A DNA stretch of 51,093 nt from an uncultured Prevotella sp. (GTDB lineage: Bacteria > Bacteroidota > Bacteroidia > Bacteroidales > Bacteroidaceae), in contig CAMHTW010000027.1 of NCBI GenBank assembly GCA_946188165.1, forward strand, positions 1 to 51,093. The letters run 5' to 3'. The stretch's first letter is position 1, and the number at the start of each line of letters is the position of its first letter. Below the pieces are notes generated by a model. That model worked only from the letters and a program-made list of their open reading frames with translations. It had not been told where the DNA came from and did no database searches. The position numbers were made by a program, and so were the translations under genes. This document shows, piece by piece, positions 32,402 to 41,325 of the stretch.

Positions 32402-33456
32402 AAAAAATTCTCTTCATTGACCGCGACGGCACTATTATTCAAGAACCTGCCGACGAACAGATAGACGCCTTCGAGAAACTGAAATTCGTGCCTGGCGCCA
32501 TACGTAACCTGATATTCCTGCGACAGCATACCGACTACGAGTTCGTGATGGTCAGCAATCAAGACGGACTGGGTACCAACGCATTCCCCGAGGATACCTT
32601 CTGGCCCGTGCATAACTTCATCCTCGATACGCTGAAGGGTGAAGGTGTTGAGTTCGACGACATTCTCATCGACCCACACTTTCCTGAGGACAATGCGCCT
32701 ACGCGTAAACCCAATACGGGCTTGGTTGAGAAATATATTAACAATTCCGAATATGACATCAAGCATAGCTACGTCATAGGCGACCGCGACACCGACCGCA
32801 AGTTTGCCGAGAACATCGGCTGCGGATTCCTGCAGATTGGCAGTTGGGACAAGGCTGCCGAGATAGCTTTTGGCGGCGAACGGACAGCAGAAGTGCAGCG
32901 TACCACCAAGGAGACAGACATATATATTAAGGTAGATTTGGACGGCAACGGACATTGTGACATCCAGACGGGTTTGGGCTTCTTCGACCACATGCTGGAA
33001 CAGATTGGCAAGCACGGCATGATGGACCTGACCGTGCATTGCAAGGGCGACCTGCACGTTGACGAGCACCACACCATCGAGGATACGGCATTGGCACTGG
33101 GCGAATGTCTGCTGAAAGCCCTTGGCAACAAGCGCGGCATAGAGCGCTATGGCTATTGCCTGCCCATGGACGACTGTCTCTGCTCGGTAGCTCTCGACTT
33201 TGGAGGACGTCCCTGGCTGGTTTGGAATGCCGAATTCAAACGTGAGAAGATTGGTGAGATGCCCACAGAGATGTTCCTGCACTTCTTCAAGAGCCTCAGC
33301 GACGCTGCCAAGATGAATCTGAACATCAAGGCTGAGGGTGACAATGAACACCACAAAATCGAGGGCATCTTCAAGGCCCTGGCCCGTTCGCTGAAGATGG
33401 CTGTACGTCGTGACGTCTATCACTACGAGTTGCCATCTACCAAAGGAACGCTATGA
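32398..33456 (+). CDS. hisB: Bifunctional histidinol-phosphatase / imidazoleglycerol-phosphate dehydratase
   Basis: 352 residues, the two-domain form. The N-terminal HAD phosphatase has DRDGT (8-12) with nucleophile D8, SNQDGLGT, a zinc-type loop in [17 protein letters not shown], and [12 protein letters not shown]. The dehydratase domain (about 170-352) has [38 protein letters not shown]-like [10 protein letters not shown] and [19 protein letters not shown], with the paired HH manganese ligands. It catalyses steps 6 and 8 of histidine synthesis. It is separated from hisG-hisD-hisC by 4.6 kb of unrelated genes and is coupled to the membrane protein gene upstream. Confidence 0.97.
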   Translation: MKKILFIDRDGTIIQEPADEQIDAFEKLKFVPGAIRNLIFLRQHTDYEFVMVSNQDGLGTNAFPEDTFWPVHNFILDTLKGEGVEFDDILIDPHFPEDNAPTRKPNTGLVEKYINNSEYDIKHSYVIGDRDTDRKFAENIGCGFLQIGSWDKAAEIAFGGERTAEVQRTTKETDIYIKVDLDGNGHCDIQTGLGFFDHMLEQIGKHGMMDLTVHCKGDLHVDEHHTIEDTALALGECLLKALGNKRGIERYGYCLPMDDCLCSVALDFGGRPWLVWNAEFKREKIGEMPTEMFLHFFKSLSDAAKMNLNIKAEGDNEHHKIEGIFKALARSLKMAVRRDVYHYELPSTKGTL

Positions 33457-33462
33457 ACGTTG

Positions 33463-33512
33463 AACAATAAACAATAAACAATAAACGTTAAACGTTAAGA
33501 TTAAACGTTAAA
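33463..33512 (+). repeat. Heptamer microrepeats after the hisB stop
   Basis: AACAATA three times (33463-33483), then AACGTTA-type units (33484-33512), in the 51-bp gap between the convergent hisB and transglycosylase genes; the array just reaches the latter's stop codon. No hairpin terminator of the usual kind is seen. Confidence 0.7.
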
Positions 33513-34638
33513 TCTGATACTTTTTCTTGCGTTCGCGCTTGGCTTTCTGCGGTACTGTGTTGGGAGTAAACCCTGCACGGATGGTCTTGACGCCACGGTA
33601 GCCATTCCAGCGTTCATGAATTTTTCGTACATAATCCGTCGTCTCAGAGCCACGCATATAACCGTATTTCACCACTGGATCGTTATAGTATTCCGGACGA
33701 GCCAAGCCTAACACATACGCTTCCACATCGCCCCAACGGCGCGGATTACGTCCATTCTTTTTTGCCAAGGCCATTGCGTCGCGGATGTGGAAATGACCAC
33801 CATTATAGGCTGCCAGCACAAACTTGATGCGCTCGGTACGGTCAGCAATATCGCTGAACGAACGTTCGAGTTCGCCTAAGTAACGCACAGCAGCCTCTAT
33901 ATTCTTCTCCGGGTCGTACATGTCGCTACGAGCCAGTCCCAAATGGTCAGCCGTTCCCGGCATAATCTGCATCAAGCCACAGGCACCAGCCCACGAATGC
34001 GCCTGCGGGTCGAAGGTCGATTCCTGATAGCACTGGGCTGCCAGCAATCGCCAATCCCAACGGATAGTCGAAGCATACCGCTGGAAGAAGCCGTCGTAGT
34101 GAGAGATGACACCACCGGCACGATTCAGCATCGGTGAGAAAATGCGACGGGTAACGGAACGTGAAGACAACAAGAAGTCCTCTTCCTTCTTGACCTCAGC
34201 CAAGAGTGTCGGTTTCCACCATGCTTCCAGTTCGCGCGCCAAATTGTCTTTGTCGTCACCAACTATCCAGCCCGCCCCTTTTTTATTCATCGGATAACAG
34301 ATAAGGTCGGCCTCGCCGTCAGCCAGACGTTGCAGCATCTCTGCCGTATCGCGGCACACCTCCATACGCAGCATGACACCTAATTTATCTGCAAAGCGCT
34401 GAGCCAACAAATATTGGGCACCAAGGTGCTTGCCATGATAGTCATAGTAAGTTTCAGGGCCAGTCAGCGTCAAGGCTATCATCTCACCATTCCGCTGTAT
34501 TTGCTCCAAATCGAAATTATCGTCCTGAGGTATGCTATCTTGTATCTCACCCCAAGGCGTCACCACAGGCTCCTGCTTCTTCTGTGTACAGGCGCAGGCC
34601 ATCAGTGCCCCTAAAAATACGACTACTTTAACAATCAC
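33508..34638 (-). CDS. MltF-like membrane-bound lytic transglycosylase
   Basis: 376 residues from a GTG start at 34638, giving a lipoprotein signal with lipobox LMAC (C15). The first part (about 45-170) is a solute-binding-protein-like domain (LTGPETYYDYHGKHLGAQYLLAQRF, in outline), as in MltF. The lytic transglycosylase domain (about 185-345) has the catalytic E206 in QESTFDP, then GLMQIMPGTA and VKFVLAAYNGG-like FVLAAYNGGHFHIRDAMAL. It cleaves the glycan strand of peptidoglycan from the inner face of the outer membrane. The tail is basic (KAKRERKKKYQI). The GTG lies 4 bp after the -7 element, so the message is almost leaderless. Confidence 0.9.
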   Translation of the reverse strand: MIVKVVVFLGALMACACTQKKQEPVVTPWGEIQDSIPQDDNFDLEQIQRNGEMIALTLTGPETYYDYHGKHLGAQYLLAQRFADKLGVMLRMEVCRDTAEMLQRLADGEADLICYPMNKKGAGWIVGDDKDNLARELEAWWKPTLLAEVKKEEDFLLSSRSVTRRIFSPMLNRAGGVISHYDGFFQRYASTIRWDWRLLAAQCYQESTFDPQAHSWAGACGLMQIMPGTADHLGLARSDMYDPEKNIEAAVRYLGELERSFSDIADRTERIKFVLAAYNGGHFHIRDAMALAKKNGRNPRRWGDVEAYVLGLARPEYYNDPVVKYGYMRGSETTDYVRKIHERWNGYRGVKTIRAGFTPNTVPQKAKRERKKKYQI

Positions 34639-34642
34639 GCTG

Positions 34643-34650
34643 CAAAGGTA
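34643..34650 (-). promoter_or_regulatory. -7 element before the transglycosylase gene
   Basis: TACCTTTG on the minus strand, 4 bp before the GTG start. No later in-frame start leaves a usable signal peptide, so the short leader appears real. Confidence 0.5.
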
Positions 34651-34692
34651 AGAAAAAAAACTGATTATTCCATTTATTTCTTGGAAAAAGAC

Positions 34693-34813
34693 TAAGGCTT
34701 GCTAGGGAAAACATTAAGGCTTGCAGGGGGAGAAACGGCACTTCTCAACCGTTTGCCTATACGCAAAAGACCTTGCGCCTATACGCAAAAGGTCTTGCGC
34801 CTATAGGCAAAAG
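34693..34813. repeat. 22-bp periodic repeats with internal hairpin
   Basis: Two CTAAGGCTTGC/TTAAGGCTTGC units start 22 bp apart (34693 and 34715... offset by one base in the first letter). Three units of GCCTATACGCAAAAG then start exactly 22 bp apart (34755, 34777, 34799). Units one and two differ by GACC versus GGTC, so AAGACCTT and AAGGTCTT can pair into a hairpin. The block lies in the 268-bp gap between the transglycosylase start and the SusD-like gene end. No gene is seen in the gap. Confidence 0.7.
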
Positions 34814-34856
34814 CAGACGGAAAAAATGACATTGACTCCCGTTTCAAATCTATCAG

Positions 34857-34884
34857 CAAAAAGCCGCCCAATACGAACGGCTTA
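34857..34884 (-). terminator. Terminator of the SusD-like gene
   Basis: On the minus strand AAGCCG, an 11-base loop and CGGCTT are followed by TTT, giving a T-run of five with the stem end. It starts 23 bp after the stop of the SusD-like gene. Confidence 0.65.
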
Positions 34885-34906
34885 ATTTAGATGCTTATAC
34901 AGATAA

Positions 34907-37180
34907 TTACCTTGTTACATTATATCCAGGATTCTGGGTCATGTATGGATTGTTATAGATTTCATTCTGTGGAATAGGGAACAGTAGTTGATAGTCCTCA
35001 AGTCCAAGCTTTGATTTTGCAAGTCCTGTACGTTTCAAGAATGCAAAGTAACCACCAAAGTCAATCTGTATCTTGCTACGGACTTCAGAAATAGCAGGAA
35101 TAACGTCAGTCGCAGTAGTCTCCATGCCTTTAGCCGTTGTTACCTGATTCAGATACTCTTTTGCTTTCGAGTCATTACCCAACTTACTTTCACACTCAGC
35201 CAACGAGAGAAGTACGTCAGCGTAAGTCTTTATTATTGTATAAGGCGAATTGTAGTCAATGGCAGCGGCACGTGTTCCACCACCAGAATTAGATGTCGGC
35301 ATACTCCATATAACTTCTGAGCAGTTTTCACCTAATCCACTCTGTTCTGCCACCAGCGCGTATTTTCCACCCTTTACAATTTCTTCAAGTAAAGTCTTGG
35401 CAGCACTATAATTGCCCTGATACATGTAGATGTCAGCAAGAACCATACGCGCAAGGTCTTTCGATGGCAGAGCCAAATCGTCTTCTGAGGAAATATAACC
35501 AGTCTTTGTGTCTTGCAGATTATCAATGATTGACATCATGCTCTCAACAAGTTTGCTGAGAATATCTTCCTGCGAAGACCTTGGGATACGATAGTCGTCC
35601 ATATTATGATTCACATCGATGTATGGAACACCTCCAAACATGACAACAAGTTCGTAGTAGGCCAGTGAATTGGTAAGGATAGCCATTGGCAGCAACGGAA
35701 AAGCTTGTGATAAATCAACTCTTCGCAACATTTCATTGTTGTTCCTTATCAGCTGATAGGGATAGCTGAACAGATCGTTGAGGTTGGAGTTGTATGCATC
35801 CAATGGAGCTCGGAAATCGTAATTGTCAGTCAACCCGGTGTATTTAGCATCAGCGATTCTATATCGGTCATGGCTCGAAGACAGCAACAGGCAAATATTT
35901 CTCACAAATGATTTCCCATAATCAGTAAGGTAAACTCCTTCGGGATTACCTTCCTGAGAGATGGTAACTGTCACGGCAATATTGCCGATGGCATCATACA
36001 GGTTTACCTTCGTGTCACTTATATAACGGCATTGAGCAGGATTAACGGTTATACTTAATATCCCGTTTTCATAAGTTTTGGTAAGGCTCATATAGGTTTG
36101 TATGAAGGACTTGTATGAGGGATTGACTGTTGCATCCCCACTATTCAGCGGAGACAAATACAGCGGCACGTTACAACTGACATGCACGGTGTAAGTTCCA
36201 CCAGCCATCGGGGCATTGACGCTTGCAACATCGATAGTCGCTGGCTGGTTTGGGTCGTATATCTCGTTGCCTGCCACGCCGTCGTCGTCCCAGTCATAAA
36301 AATAGCGCAAATCCTTCACGCTAATATTCAAACCAAAGTCCTTATACTTATCGATTAGTTTGTTAGCATAGTTTAAAAGGCTGAGTCTGTCCCTGTCCTT
36401 TTTATACTGCACCATATTCTGCTCCGTAAACTTTCCGTCATCGGCAAAATCATAGCGCAGTCTAGTCATCCAAGAAATAAGATCAGGACCTTTCCTGTCA
36501 TAAAGCAATGGCATACTGATGGCCAGCAAGGCTGCAGCATAATCATCGCCGTCAATGATAGAGACTTGTGTGAAATCCTTATCGTTCAACCGTTGCAAGC
36601 CAAATACAGAAAGCAGTTCTTCCTGCGCCTGGCTCAAAGCGTCATCGAAATCCACACCACCAATGACAAGATTCAGCACACGTTCCGAAATAAGATGCGT
36701 CACTACGTTTACGTTCACCTTGCTGCCCCGCTGCAAGTCTGCATATCCCTGCAATGTCAGCTGAGTGTCCCGCGTCTTATAATCGTCATATTCATTGAAG
36801 AATAATCCTGTAGCAGACAAAGAAACATAGGGATATTTGAATAGGGTATTACGGAAAGAATAGTTACCACAGTCATCAAACGTCATCGTAGTCAATGTCG
36901 AACCAAGTGCATTAAGTTTCAGGTCAAGTGGCTGCATCGTCACGGTAGAACCGCTTTTAAACGGTCCTTTCTCCGCACGTCCGCTCACTGTGTAATAAGT
37001 GTCCTCGAAATGTTTTTCTTCTGTCGTGGTGAAGTAAACCTCCTCCACATCATTGGCTGCCACGCTGAAGAATGAGCCGTCTGTCATCTTCACGTTCATC
37101 TTGTAGCTTGGTGACTGCGCCATAACTAACTGAGCAACAGCCACTAACCCAATCATCATTGAAAATACTTTTACCTTCAT
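34907..37180 (-). CDS. SusD/RagB-like secreted protein with long N-terminal beta extension
   Basis: 757 residues; normal SusD proteins are about 500-600. A signal peptide (1-21, cut after MAQ) has no lipobox cysteine, unlike SusD. Residues 24-55 are a small module (MNVKMTDGSFFSVAANDVEE). Residues 63-300 begin with VSGRAEKGPFKSGSTVTMQP, a beta-sandwich often found in Bacteroidetes surface proteins. An acidic DWDDDGVAGNEIYD (296-309) could bind calcium. A BACON/Ig-like domain spans about 312-412. The C-terminal 300 residues are SusD-like: helical repeats (ARMVLADIYMYQGNYSAAK, YADVLLSLAECESKLGND) and the signature end LFPIPQNEI ... NPYMTQNPGY. No SusC neighbour is present. It starts 3 bp after the small secreted gene. 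The ligand is unknown; glycan or peptide binding is inferred. Confidence 0.82.
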   Translation of the reverse strand: MKVKVFSMMIGLVAVAQLVMAQSPSYKMNVKMTDGSFFSVAANDVEEVYFTTTEEKHFEDTYYTVSGRAEKGPFKSGSTVTMQPLDLKLNALGSTLTTMTFDDCGNYSFRNTLFKYPYVSLSATGLFFNEYDDYKTRDTQLTLQGYADLQRGSKVNVNVVTHLISERVLNLVIGGVDFDDALSQAQEELLSVFGLQRLNDKDFTQVSIIDGDDYAAALLAISMPLLYDRKGPDLISWMTRLRYDFADDGKFTEQNMVQYKKDRDRLSLLNYANKLIDKYKDFGLNISVKDLRYFYDWDDDGVAGNEIYDPNQPATIDVASVNAPMAGGTYTVHVSCNVPLYLSPLNSGDATVNPSYKSFIQTYMSLTKTYENGILSITVNPAQCRYISDTKVNLYDAIGNIAVTVTISQEGNPEGVYLTDYGKSFVRNICLLLSSSHDRYRIADAKYTGLTDNYDFRAPLDAYNSNLNDLFSYPYQLIRNNNEMLRRVDLSQAFPLLPMAILTNSLAYYELVVMFGGVPYIDVNHNMDDYRIPRSSQEDILSKLVESMMSIIDNLQDTKTGYISSEDDLALPSKDLARMVLADIYMYQGNYSAAKTLLEEIVKGGKYALVAEQSGLGENCSEVIWSMPTSNSGGGTRAAAIDYNSPYTIIKTYADVLLSLAECESKLGNDSKAKEYLNQVTTAKGMETTATDVIPAISEVRSKIQIDFGGYFAFLKRTGLAKSKLGLEDYQLLFPIPQNEIYNNPYMTQNPGYNVTR

Positions 37181-37183
37181 ATT

Positions 37184-37660
37184 CTATTCTCTATTTATGA
37201 TTTTTATATTCGTTTTGTTCGAGTGTAGAATCACGATGCCCTTTGGCAATCCCGACAAGTCAACAACTGCGGTTCCTTTCTCGTCGGCAATGAAAGTCTT
37301 TGCCTGCCTTCCATCTTGCATGTAAGCAGAAACCGTACTGCCAAATGGAAGTCCTTTAATGATAATGTGGCCATTCTCCATTACCAAGTTCCTATCCTTG
37401 TCAACTTCGGCAATGCCAGTTAAAGTCTCTGAGAAAGCATAATTTCTCACGTCGGCAAGGCTCAATGAAAACGTTGTGACTTTGCTGACAATTTCCAATT
37501 TGCCTGCCTTACAAGAAACTATCGGCTCGTCAGTCAATGCAAAACTTGTCGTTGTACCGTCCTTGGCATTTACAACAAGATAGCGGATGTCGTCTGCTAA
37601 CACCTTACAAAAAGGAAGAGTAGCAAACATCATAGTAATAATAAAATGTCTTGTCCTCAT
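37184..37660 (-). CDS. Small secreted protein with T9SS-like C-terminal module
   Basis: 158 residues from MRTRHFIITMMFATLPFCKV (ATG 37660); an ATG at 37687 would add nine residues before the signal peptide. After the signal, IRYLVVNAKDGTTTSFALTDEP ... TTFSLSLADVRNYAFSE (seen in outline) is the same kind of N-terminal module as residues 24-55 of the next protein. The last 60 residues (IIIKGLPFGSTVSAYMQDGR ... VVDLSGLPKGIVILHSN) have the T9SS-type sorting-domain pattern. The gene sits 3 bp before the SusD-like gene and about 220 nt after its promoter. The two proteins are probably secreted partners. Confidence 0.72.
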   Translation of the reverse strand: MRTRHFIITMMFATLPFCKVLADDIRYLVVNAKDGTTTSFALTDEPIVSCKAGKLEIVSKVTTFSLSLADVRNYAFSETLTGIAEVDKDRNLVMENGHIIIKGLPFGSTVSAYMQDGRQAKTFIADEKGTAVVDLSGLPKGIVILHSNKTNIKIINRE

Positions 37661-37703
37661 ATTATCTTTATTTACATTAAATACCAATCCCTTATTTCTC
37701 TAC

Positions 37704-37882
37704 ACAAAAAAGGCGCAGACATTCGCCATACGCTTCACGGTTCACCACAAACCACAACTATATACGGGAATTCTGCGCCCAAACAGGGGCAGCTCCTATA
37801 ATAGTTGTTGCTCTTTCGTTCGCGGTGGTGATTGTGAAGCTATAGAGCAATATGTCCTTGCACTCATTGCTGAATGCAGGTG
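37704..37882 (-). promoter_or_regulatory. Structured 5' leader with terminator-like hairpin and 9-codon frame
   Basis: On the minus strand, between the promoter and the first gene, GGGCGCAGA (37772-37780) can pair with TCTGCGCC (37712-37719), and TTTTTT follows: an intrinsic-terminator shape. Inside, GGTT and AACC close a smaller hairpin. A short frame, MANVCAFFV then TAG, runs through the right arm and the T-run. This arrangement suits attenuation by a small peptide, a bound ligand or an antisense RNA. I do not recognise a known riboswitch. The remainder of the 37688-38104 gap holds only the two opposed promoters. Confidence 0.5.
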
Positions 37883-37890
37883 CAAAGATA
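37883..37890 (-). promoter_or_regulatory. -7 element of the SusD-like operon
   Basis: TATCTTTG on the minus strand, about 220 nt before the first start codon, leaving the structured leader. No good TTTG at -33. Confidence 0.55.
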
Positions 37891-38009
37891 TAAAATATCT
37901 TCGAATAATGAAAGAAAAAGTAGAAAAAGATTTATCTATTGTGGATTATTTATCTTTTCAACGAAATGATATACCACAATATTAACAAAAACGAAAAAAA
38001 CAATAAATC

Positions 38010-38041
38010 CTTGCTTATTCGGCAGAAAATGTGTAATTTTG
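38010..38041 (+). promoter_or_regulatory. Promoter of the hisGDC operon
   Basis: CTTG (38010-38013, a near match to TTTG), 20 bp, TAATTTTG (38034-38041), about 63 bp before hisG. The leader shows no histidine-rich peptide and no attenuator hairpin. Confidence 0.6.
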
Positions 38042-38104
38042 CAAGCTGTAACGCCATAAGGTGCGGAACATAACACTAAACAAGATAACAATAGAGAGAA
38101 ATAT

Positions 38105-38956
38105 ATGTTAAGAATTGCTGTACAATCGAAAGGTCGTCTGTTCGACGACACCATGAACCTGCTTGCTGAAGCAGACATCAAGATAAGTGCCTCAAAGCGT
38201 ACCTTACTGGTGCAGTCAAGTAACTTCCCATTGGAGGTACTATACCTGCGCGACGACGATATTCCACAGAGCGTTGCCAGCGGTGTGGCTGACATCGGTG
38301 TGGTAGGCGAAAACGAGTTCATAGAGCGTGGCGAGGATGCCAACATCATTTCACGCCTTGGTTTCTCGCAGTGCCGTCTGTCGCTGGCCATTCCCAAGGA
38401 GATTGAGTATCGTGGTGTCAACTGGTTCAATGGCAAGAAGATTGCCACCAGCTATCCTAACATTCTGCGCAACTTCATGAAAGAACAGGGCGTAGATTGC
38501 GAGATTCACGTCATTACGGGTTCAGTGGAAATCAGCCCGGGTATCGGACTGGCCGATGGTATCTTCGACATCGTGTCTTCTGGTTCGACATTGGTCAGCA
38601 ATAACCTGCGCGAGGTTGAGGTGGTGATGAAGAGCGAGGCATTGCTCATTGGCAACAAGAAGCTAAGTGCCGACAAGCGTGCCACACTGGAAGAAATGCT
38701 GTTCCGCTTCAAGGCCGTCAAGGATGCCGAAGATAAGAAATATGTACGCATGAATGCCCCCAAGGCTCGTTTGCAGGAGATTATCAATGTGCTGCCTGGC
38801 TTGAAGAGTCCCACGATTATTCCCCTGGCCGACGAGGAGTGGTGCTCCGTACATACGGTGCTGGACCAGAAGCGTTTTTGGGAGATTATCGGCAAGCTGA
38901 AGGAAATGGGTGCGCAGGGTATTCTTGTGACACCGATTGAAAAAATGATACTTTAG
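38105..38956 (+). CDS. hisG: ATP phosphoribosyltransferase, long form
   Basis: 283 residues, the long HisG form with a C-terminal regulatory domain. It joins ATP and PRPP in the first step of histidine synthesis. The catalytic part has LRIAVQSKGRLFDDTMNLL, VASGVADIGVVGENEFIE and the PRPP loop DGIFDIVSSGSTLVSNNL. The last 75 residues (KYVRMNAPKARLQEIINVLP ... IIGKLKEMGAQGILVTPIEK) are the ACT-like domain that binds histidine for feedback inhibition. It is first in the operon with hisD (36 bp downstream) and hisC. Confidence 0.97.
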   Translation: MLRIAVQSKGRLFDDTMNLLAEADIKISASKRTLLVQSSNFPLEVLYLRDDDIPQSVASGVADIGVVGENEFIERGEDANIISRLGFSQCRLSLAIPKEIEYRGVNWFNGKKIATSYPNILRNFMKEQGVDCEIHVITGSVEISPGIGLADGIFDIVSSGSTLVSNNLREVEVVMKSEALLIGNKKLSADKRATLEEMLFRFKAVKDAEDKKYVRMNAPKARLQEIINVLPGLKSPTIIPLADEEWCSVHTVLDQKRFWEIIGKLKEMGAQGILVTPIEKMIL

Positions 38957-38976
38957 TGTAGAGTGTAGAATGTAGA
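38956..38976 (+). repeat. Heptamer microrepeat at the hisG stop
   Basis: GTGTAGA, GTGTAGA, ATGTAGA, beginning with the last base of the hisG TAG stop and filling most of the gap to hisD. Confidence 0.7.
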
Positions 38977-38992
38977 GTTTGCTACCGCTATT

Positions 38993-40285
38993 ATGAAGAT
39001 ATATAAGAATCCGAAACGCGAAGTGTGGGGTGAGATTGTATCTCGCCCACGTTTGGACCTGACAAAGCTGAACGAGACGGTAAGCACCGTGCTGAACGAT
39101 ATCCGTCAGCGTGGCGACGAGGCCGTGAAGGAGTATGAGCTGAAGTTCGACAAGGCTGAACTCACGAACCTTGCCGTCAGCGAAGCAGAGATGGACGAGG
39201 CAGAGAAGTTGGTCAGCAATGAGTTGCGCGACGCCATCATCCTGGCTCACCATAACATCAAGGTGTTCCATATTTCACAGCGCTTCGTCGGCCAGAAGGT
39301 GAAGACTCAGGAAGGTGTTACCTGCTGGCAGAAGAGTGTTGCCATTGAGCGTGTCGGTCTTTATATTCCTGGAGGCACTGCCCCACTCTTCTCTACCGTA
39401 CTGATGCTGGCTACGCCTGCCAAGATAGCCGGTTGTAAGGAGATTGTGCTTTGCACACCTCCCAACAAGGAAGGTAAGGTAAATCCCGCCATACTCGTTG
39501 CCGCACGCATTGCCGGTGTTAGCAAGATATACAAGATTGGTGGTGTACAGGCTATCGGAGCAATGGCATACGGTACGGAGTCAGTACCCAAGGTATTCAA
39601 GATTTTCGGTCCTGGCAACCAGTATGTAATGGCTGCCAAACAGCATGTCTCGCTCGACGAGGTAGCGATTGACATGCCTGCCGGTCCCAGTGAGGTCTGT
39701 GTATTGGCTGACGAGACAGCAAATGCAGAGTTTGTGGCTGCCGACCTGTTGTCACAGGCAGAACACGGCATTGACTCACAGGTACTGTTCATCACGAATA
39801 GTGAAGCTAAACTCAACGAAGTGCAGGCTGAAGTCGATAAGCAGTTGCAACAACTGCCACGCAAGGAGATGGCAGCCAAAGCATTGGACAACAGTTGTTA
39901 CGTGCTTGTCGATTCCGTCAACGAGATGATAGACCTCTCCAACCTCTATGCGCCAGAACACCTTATTCTACAGGTAAAGGACTACGAGCAGTTGGCTGAA
40001 CGTGTGGTCAATGCAGGCAGCGTGTTCCTGGGTCCGTACGCTTGTGAAAGTGCCGGCGACTATGCCAGCGGTACTAATCACACCCTGCCGACACACGGTT
40101 ATGCTACGGCATATAACGGTGTCAATCTGGACTCTTACTGCCGTAAGATTACTTTCCAGCACCTGACAGAAGATGGCATTCGCCACATTGGCCGTGCTGT
40201 GGAACTGATGGCAGAAGCTGAGCAACTCGATGCCCACAAGAATGCTATGACGGTGCGCATGCATTCATTAAACATTAAAGATTAA
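38993..40285 (+). CDS. hisD: Histidinol dehydrogenase
   Basis: 430 residues, normal length. It oxidises histidinol to histidine in two NAD-dependent steps, the last of the pathway. Visible signatures are [18 protein letters not shown] (121-138), [14 protein letters not shown] (207-219), [12 protein letters not shown] (229-240) and the zinc ligands in SQAEHG (Q255, H258). Later ones are [21 protein letters not shown] and FQHLTEDGI with a catalytic His. It is the second gene of the operon, 5 bp before hisC. Confidence 0.97.
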   Translation: MKIYKNPKREVWGEIVSRPRLDLTKLNETVSTVLNDIRQRGDEAVKEYELKFDKAELTNLAVSEAEMDEAEKLVSNELRDAIILAHHNIKVFHISQRFVGQKVKTQEGVTCWQKSVAIERVGLYIPGGTAPLFSTVLMLATPAKIAGCKEIVLCTPPNKEGKVNPAILVAARIAGVSKIYKIGGVQAIGAMAYGTESVPKVFKIFGPGNQYVMAAKQHVSLDEVAIDMPAGPSEVCVLADETANAEFVAADLLSQAEHGIDSQVLFITNSEAKLNEVQAEVDKQLQQLPRKEMAAKALDNSCYVLVDSVNEMIDLSNLYAPEHLILQVKDYEQLAERVVNAGSVFLGPYACESAGDYASGTNHTLPTHGYATAYNGVNLDSYCRKITFQHLTEDGIRHIGRAVELMAEAEQLDAHKNAMTVRMHSLNIKD

Positions 40286-40290
40286 TCATT

Positions 40291-41325
40291 ATGTTTAGCT
40301 TAGAACAATTAGTCAGAAAAAACATATGGAGTTTGGCTCCCTATTCTTCTGCTCGCGATGAATACTCTGGCAAGGAGGCGCACGTTTTCCTCGATGCCAA
40401 TGAGAATCCGTATAACGGTCCATATAACCGCTATCCTGACCCTTTGCAGCGCGAGGTAAAGCAGATGCTGAAGAAGGTTAAGGGCATGCCTGAAGAGATG
40501 ATATTCCTCGGCAACGGTAGCGACGAAGCTATTGACTTGGCTTATCGCGTGTTCTGTAATCCTGGTCGTGACAATGTAGTGGCTATCGCACCTACCTACG
40601 GCATGTATAAGGTATGTGCCGATATCAACGACGTAGAATATCGTCAAGTTTTGCTTGACGAGGACTTCGACTTCAAAGCAGCCGACTTGTTGGCAGCCTG
40701 CAACGAGCATACGAAGATTATCTGGCTGTGCTCACCCAATAATCCCACAGGCAACTCGCTGAATCGCGACGAAATACTGAAAGTCGTCGAGGGGTTCGAG
40801 GGCATCGTTATTGTTGATGAGGCCTATATCGACTTCTCGCAACAGATGTCTATGCGCAAGGAACTGCCCAATCATCCTAACCTCATCATCCTTCAGACGA
40901 TGTCAAAGGCGTGGGGCTCGGCAGCCATCCGTTTGGGTATGGCCTTTGCTTCGAAAGAGATCATTGCTATATATAATAAGGTAAAGTATCCTTATAATGT
41001 CAATCAGCTGACACAAGAGCAAGCATTGGCGATGTTGAAAGACCCCTTCGAAGTGGATAAGTGGGTAAAAATACTGATGGCAGAACGTTCACGGCTGATG
41101 CAAGCCTTCATGGAATTGCCCATCTGTGAAAAGATATATAAGACGGATGCCAACTTCTTCCTGGCCAAAGTGACGGATGCTAATGCCATATACAACTATC
41201 TGGTAGACAAGGGTGTCATTGTGCGTAACCGCAACAAGGTAGAGCTTTGTCAGAACTGCCTGCGCGTCACGATTGGTAATCGTACGGAAAACAACGAGCT
41301 GATTAGCGCTCTGCGCCAGTATTAA
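40291..41325 (+). CDS. hisC: Histidinol-phosphate aminotransferase
   Basis: 344 residues. A PLP-dependent fold type I aminotransferase that makes histidinol phosphate from imidazole acetol phosphate. Visible are [17 protein letters not shown] (35-51 region), [39 protein letters not shown] and the PLP lysine K206 in [14 protein letters not shown], followed by the arginine-containing end [11 protein letters not shown]. Its stop TAA shares its last base with the start of the MFS gene (TAATG), so the two are coupled. Confidence 0.96.
   Translation: MFSLEQLVRKNIWSLAPYSSARDEYSGKEAHVFLDANENPYNGPYNRYPDPLQREVKQMLKKVKGMPEEMIFLGNGSDEAIDLAYRVFCNPGRDNVVAIAPTYGMYKVCADINDVEYRQVLLDEDFDFKAADLLAACNEHTKIIWLCSPNNPTGNSLNRDEILKVVEGFEGIVIVDEAYIDFSQQMSMRKELPNHPNLIILQTMSKAWGSAAIRLGMAFASKEIIAIYNKVKYPYNVNQLTQEQALAMLKDPFEVDKWVKILMAERSRLMQAFMELPICEKIYKTDANFFLAKVTDANAIYNYLVDKGVIVRNRNKVELCQNCLRVTIGNRTENNELISALRQY

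Noticed and set aside
34755..34813. Possible CRISPR array
   Set aside because: The 22-bp units are directly adjacent with no spacers and no cas genes nearby; it is a plain tandem repeat.
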